Positions 6,312 through 8,704 of a DNA stretch of 8,704 nucleotides are shown here, one piece after another (position 1 is the first letter of the stretch; each line of letters starts with the position of its first letter). The stretch spans positions 1 to 8,704 of the forward strand of contig CAMWJQ010000149.1 of NCBI GenBank assembly GCA_947174615.1, read 5' to 3'. The notes beneath the pieces were generated by a model. It was not told where the DNA came from. It did no database searches and saw only the letters and a list, made by a program, of their open reading frames with translations. The DNA is from an uncultured Lachnospiraceae bacterium. Its GTDB lineage: Bacteria; Bacillota; Clostridia; Lachnospirales; Lachnospiraceae. The translations under genes and the position numbers were made by a program.

Positions 6312-7898
6312 ATGAAACGCAGATTTAACACAACAGGCGCCTGCAGTGCGCAGCGGCATTATATGGTGAAGCTAGACCGCAGATTGAAGAAAATAAAAGA
6401 AGATTATGTAGATGACGGCAGTTATTTTGTCATAAACCGCGGACGCCAGTATGGAAAGACGACGACTTTAAACGCTTTGGAAGAATATTTAAAAGACGAC
6501 TATCTCGTCCTGTCATTGGATTTTCAGCAGTTTGGAACGGAGGATTTTGCAGATGCGTCTACATTTGCACGTGCTTTTGCGGAGGTGTTGATTGAGGCGC
6601 TTGAAATCAGTGGGGTGGAAGACAAGGACGCGCTATTAAGTCCGCTAAGGGAGTTTGCGGAAAAAAAGGACAACGGTTTAAAGGATTTGTTTGTGTGTCT
6701 CAGCAGCATCTGTATAAGCAGTTTGAATCCGGTTGTTTTGATGATCGATGAGGTGGACAGCGCAAGCAATAATCAAGTGTTTGTTGACTTTTTGGCACAG
6801 CTTCGGGCATCTTATCTGAGACGGGATAAAATACCTGCATTTCATTCTGTAATCCTTGTGGGGGTATATAGTATTAAGAATTTGAAATTAAAGCTGCGTC
6901 CTGAATCGGAGCATCAGTATAACAGTCCGTGGAATATCGCGGCGGATTTTGATGTAGATATGAGCTTTTCACCGACTCAGATTTCTGAGATGCTTGAGGA
7001 GTATGAATGGGATTATCATACGGGTATGGACACGGGAGTTCTCGCGGAAGAAATCTACGCATATACCTCAGGCTATCCTGTTCTGGTTTCTTTAATCTGT
7101 AAACGTATTGATGAAAAAATAGCCGGAAGTGACGGATACGAAACCTTGGGGAAGGCATGGACAAAAAAAGGAGTGGAAAAAGCGGTATCGCTGATCTTAA
7201 AAGAAGGCTCGCTATTGTTTGAGAGTATGGTGAAACAGCTGGACACGTATACGGATCTTCATGATGTGATAGAGGACATTATATATCGGGGGAAAAAGAT
7301 AACATATAGCCCTGAGCATCGTTCGATTAATTTGGGTGTTATGTTCGGGTTTCTCAAGGAAGAAAACGGTCATGTGGCGATCGCGAATCGTATGTTTGAG
7401 ATGTGTCTGCTGAATCTGTTTATGGCAGAGGAAGCAGGAAGTGATGCCTACTCACAGGGTGGAAGCGACAGGATTGCATTTGTTCAAAATAACAGGCTCG
7501 ACATGACGCTGGTACTGAAGAAGTTTGTGGATTATTTTACGGAAATATGCAGCGAAAAGGATACAAGATTTATTGAGAAGTACGGGCGCAAGATTTTTCT
7601 GCTATATCTGAAGCCGATTATCAATGGCACAGGGAACTATTACTTGGAGTCGCAGACAAGAGATGAAAGACGTACAGATGTCATTGTGGACTACCTCGGA
7701 GAGCAGTTTATTGTCGAGCTGAAAATCTGGCATGGCAATGAGTATAATGAGCGGGGAGAGCGGCAGCTTTTGGATTATCTGGAATTTTATCATAAAGATA
7801 AAGGATATATGCTCAGTTTTAACTTTAATCAAAATAAAAAAACAGGTGTCCGCGAGATCAAGGCTGGCGGCAGGACCATTGTCGAAGCTGTTGTATAA
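6312..7898 (+). CDS. AAA-like ATPase with C-terminal PD-(D/E)XK nuclease-like domain
   Basis: The protein has 528 residues. Residues about 10-270 are a P-loop ATPase. The Walker A motif is RGRQYGKT (43-50), of the R-x-R-x-[FY]-GK form seen in the AAA-ATPase_like/DUF1703 superfamily, where the first P-loop Gly is lost. Walker B is VVLMIDEVD (141-149) with Asp146 and Glu147, and SGYP at 253-256 is typical of the ATPase C-terminal lobe. A helical, probably winged-helix, stretch follows. Residues about 425-528 look like a PD-(D/E)XK fold: DVIVD with Asp456 and/or Asp460, the ExK pair as Glu469-Lys471, and a Q-x-x-x-Y motif (Gln485, Tyr489). The family is widespread in gut Firmicutes and Bacteroidetes and its function is unsettled; DNA processing, defence or mobile-element links have been suggested. 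It has its own promoter and terminator, and no partner gene is visible. Confidence 0.85.
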   Translation: MKRRFNTTGACSAQRHYMVKLDRRLKKIKEDYVDDGSYFVINRGRQYGKTTTLNALEEYLKDDYLVLSLDFQQFGTEDFADASTFARAFAEVLIEALEISGVEDKDALLSPLREFAEKKDNGLKDLFVCLSSICISSLNPVVLMIDEVDSASNNQVFVDFLAQLRASYLRRDKIPAFHSVILVGVYSIKNLKLKLRPESEHQYNSPWNIAADFDVDMSFSPTQISEMLEEYEWDYHTGMDTGVLAEEIYAYTSGYPVLVSLICKRIDEKIAGSDGYETLGKAWTKKGVEKAVSLILKEGSLLFESMVKQLDTYTDLHDVIEDIIYRGKKITYSPEHRSINLGVMFGFLKEENGHVAIANRMFEMCLLNLFMAEEAGSDAYSQGGSDRIAFVQNNRLDMTLVLKKFVDYFTEICSEKDTRFIEKYGRKIFLLYLKPIINGTGNYYLESQTRDERRTDVIVDYLGEQFIVELKIWHGNEYNERGERQLLDYLEFYHKDKGYMLSFNFNQNKKTGVREIKAGGRTIVEAVV

Positions 7899-7912
7899 GA
7901 GCAGCGCTGTAT

Positions 7913-8704
7913 TCACGGAAGCCGGGCACCCAAAAGGAGAGGAGCGCATCCTCCTCCCTTTTTTAGCTGCATCCGATACTCCGAGGGCGACACCCCCTTC
8001 TGTTTCTTAAAAATCCTGCTGAAATACAGCGGATTATCATACCCCACGATATTTCCAATCTCCGTCACGTTATAATCTGTCGTCTCGAGAAGTACCTGCG
8101 CGTTGGTGATACGGATAGATACAATATACTGCATCGGCGTCGTACCGGCATGCTGCTTGAAGCAGCGGATAAACCAACTCACACTCATGCCTCTTGATGC
8201 AGCGTACTCTTCGATATTGATTTCCGTATTGTAGTTGTCATTAAAGTATTGTATTGCCTTTTCCATCTCTGAGTCCAGATAGACATTCTTAATCTTATTT
8301 TTCGTGGTCAGCTGACGGTGTATCAGGATCAGAAGCTGGCGCAGCAGCAGGGTCAGCATCTCTGGATAGTCGGATTGCTGGCGCTGCAATTCCAGGATCA
8401 TCTGTTTGAAAATTCGAGTATATTCCAGCGAAGTTCCGGTGTTGATGACACGCATTTCATCTGTAATGCCATAACTGCGGAGCATGTTCTTAATATCACT
8501 TCCTGTAAAATGAACCCAGTATACCTCGGTCTGATTGACGCCGAAATATTCGTATTTCTGAGGCTCCTTAGGGCGGTAGACTACCATGTTTCCGGCATGT
8601 ACCACGGTGTCTGTGCCATCATCATTGAAGTAAAAATGTGCTTTCCCGGAAGCGACATATAAGATCTGAAAGTCCAGCCGTCCTTTGGGGCGATAGGTTG
8701 GCAG
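7913..8704 (-). CDS. AraC-family transcriptional regulator, N-terminus beyond the window
   Basis: The minus-strand frame is open from the right edge to the TGA at 7915-7913, giving 263 visible residues. A GTG at 8605 can look like a start, but the frame continues upstream with typical AraC cupin sequence (YRPKGRLDFQILYVASGKA, then FYFNDDG), so the gene runs off the window. The N-terminal half is the effector-binding cupin-like domain. The C-terminal DNA-binding domain, about 8266-7973, has two helix-turn-helix units: INIEEYAASRGMSVSWFIRC, and VTEIGNIVGYDNPLYFSRIF followed by KKQKGVSPSEYR. Such proteins usually respond to a sugar or similar ligand and activate nearby carbohydrate genes; the target probably lies to the right. 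After SPSEYR, where such domains usually finish, about 19 extra residues (Lys/Gly-rich, then hydrophobic) are encoded through the terminator hairpin of the convergent gene. Confidence 0.9.
   Translation of the reverse strand: MPTYRPKGRLDFQILYVASGKAHFYFNDDGTDTVVHAGNMVVYRPKEPQKYEYFGVNQTEVYWVHFTGSDIKNMLRSYGITDEMRVINTGTSLEYTRIFKQMILELQRQQSDYPEMLTLLLRQLLILIHRQLTTKNKIKNVYLDSEMEKAIQYFNDNYNTEINIEEYAASRGMSVSWFIRCFKQHAGTTPMQYIVSIRITNAQVLLETTDYNVTEIGNIVGYDNPLYFSRIFKKQKGVSPSEYRMQLKKGGGCAPLLLGARLP
7932..7964 (+). terminator. Intrinsic terminator after the ATPase gene, overlapping the convergent gene
   Basis: A-rich AAAAGG (7932-7937) pairs with CCTTTT (7957-7962). Inside it AGGA (7940-7943) pairs with TCCT (7949-7952), with small bulges between. 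Six T residues end at 7964. The hairpin starts 33 bases after the ATPase stop. It is also A-flanked, giving TTTT on the minus strand, but that direction still has codons of the regulator gene to pass, so a bidirectional role is uncertain. Confidence 0.7.

Noticed and set aside
6101..6331. Minus-strand 76-residue reading frame
   Set aside because: It covers the terminator, promoter and RBS of plus-strand units, has no RBS of its own and no recognisable motif; chance frame in AT-rich DNA.
8318..8662. Plus-strand 114-residue reading frame
   Set aside because: It is antisense to the AraC-family gene, whose cupin and helix-turn-helix motifs are clear.
1..8704. tRNA, rRNA, CRISPR array, IS element or attachment site
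   Set aside because: No cloverleaf-like segment, regularly spaced repeats, transposase or integrase frame, or long direct repeats were seen by eye.

Overview
The window looks like part of a Firmicutes chromosome, most likely a Lachnospiraceae-type gut Clostridium. I base this on moderate-to-low GC with AT-rich codons, strong AAGGAGG-type ribosome binding sites, some GTG starts, and protein families common in that group (GT-D fold glycosyltransferase, DUF4422, PD-(D/E)XK-linked ATPase). This is an inference from style and families, not from a database match.

Positions 1-6093 are the distal part of a plus-strand surface-polysaccharide (capsule/EPS/teichoic-type) operon. In order it carries a GT-D fold glycosyltransferase (5' end off the window), a GT2 glycosyltransferase with a C-terminal Rossmann-like domain, a DUF4422 protein with an N-terminal Rossmann-like domain, a short stand-alone Rossmann-like protein that may be a truncated methyltransferase, an extended-SDR sugar-nucleotide epimerase/dehydratase, and two tandem IspD/TarI-like cytidylyltransferases. 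Genes are tightly packed or overlapping, and a strong intrinsic terminator at 6141-6186 closes the unit. The SDR plus cytidylyltransferases suggest a CDP-activated sugar or polyol precursor that the upstream transferases would use. No flippase, polymerase or initiating transferase is in the window.

Positions 6187-7964 are a separate one-gene unit. A good sigma-A-type promoter (TTGACC-17-TAGAAT) and an RBS precede an AAA-like ATPase with a C-terminal PD-(D/E)XK nuclease-like domain. The gene ends in a hairpin/T-tract terminator at 7932-7964.

Positions 7913-8704 hold a convergent minus-strand AraC-family regulator whose N-terminus lies beyond the right edge. Its last codons run through the terminator hairpin of the ATPase gene. 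No tRNA, rRNA, IS element, CRISPR array or phage gene was seen.

The most notable points are: (i) the two cytidylyltransferases are about 45% identical by hand alignment, but the first has lost the canonical G-x-R of the nucleotide-binding loop; (ii) the same type of Rossmann-like module occurs in three consecutive genes in three arrangements; and (iii) the stand-alone Rossmann protein ends where a longer protein might be expected to continue.
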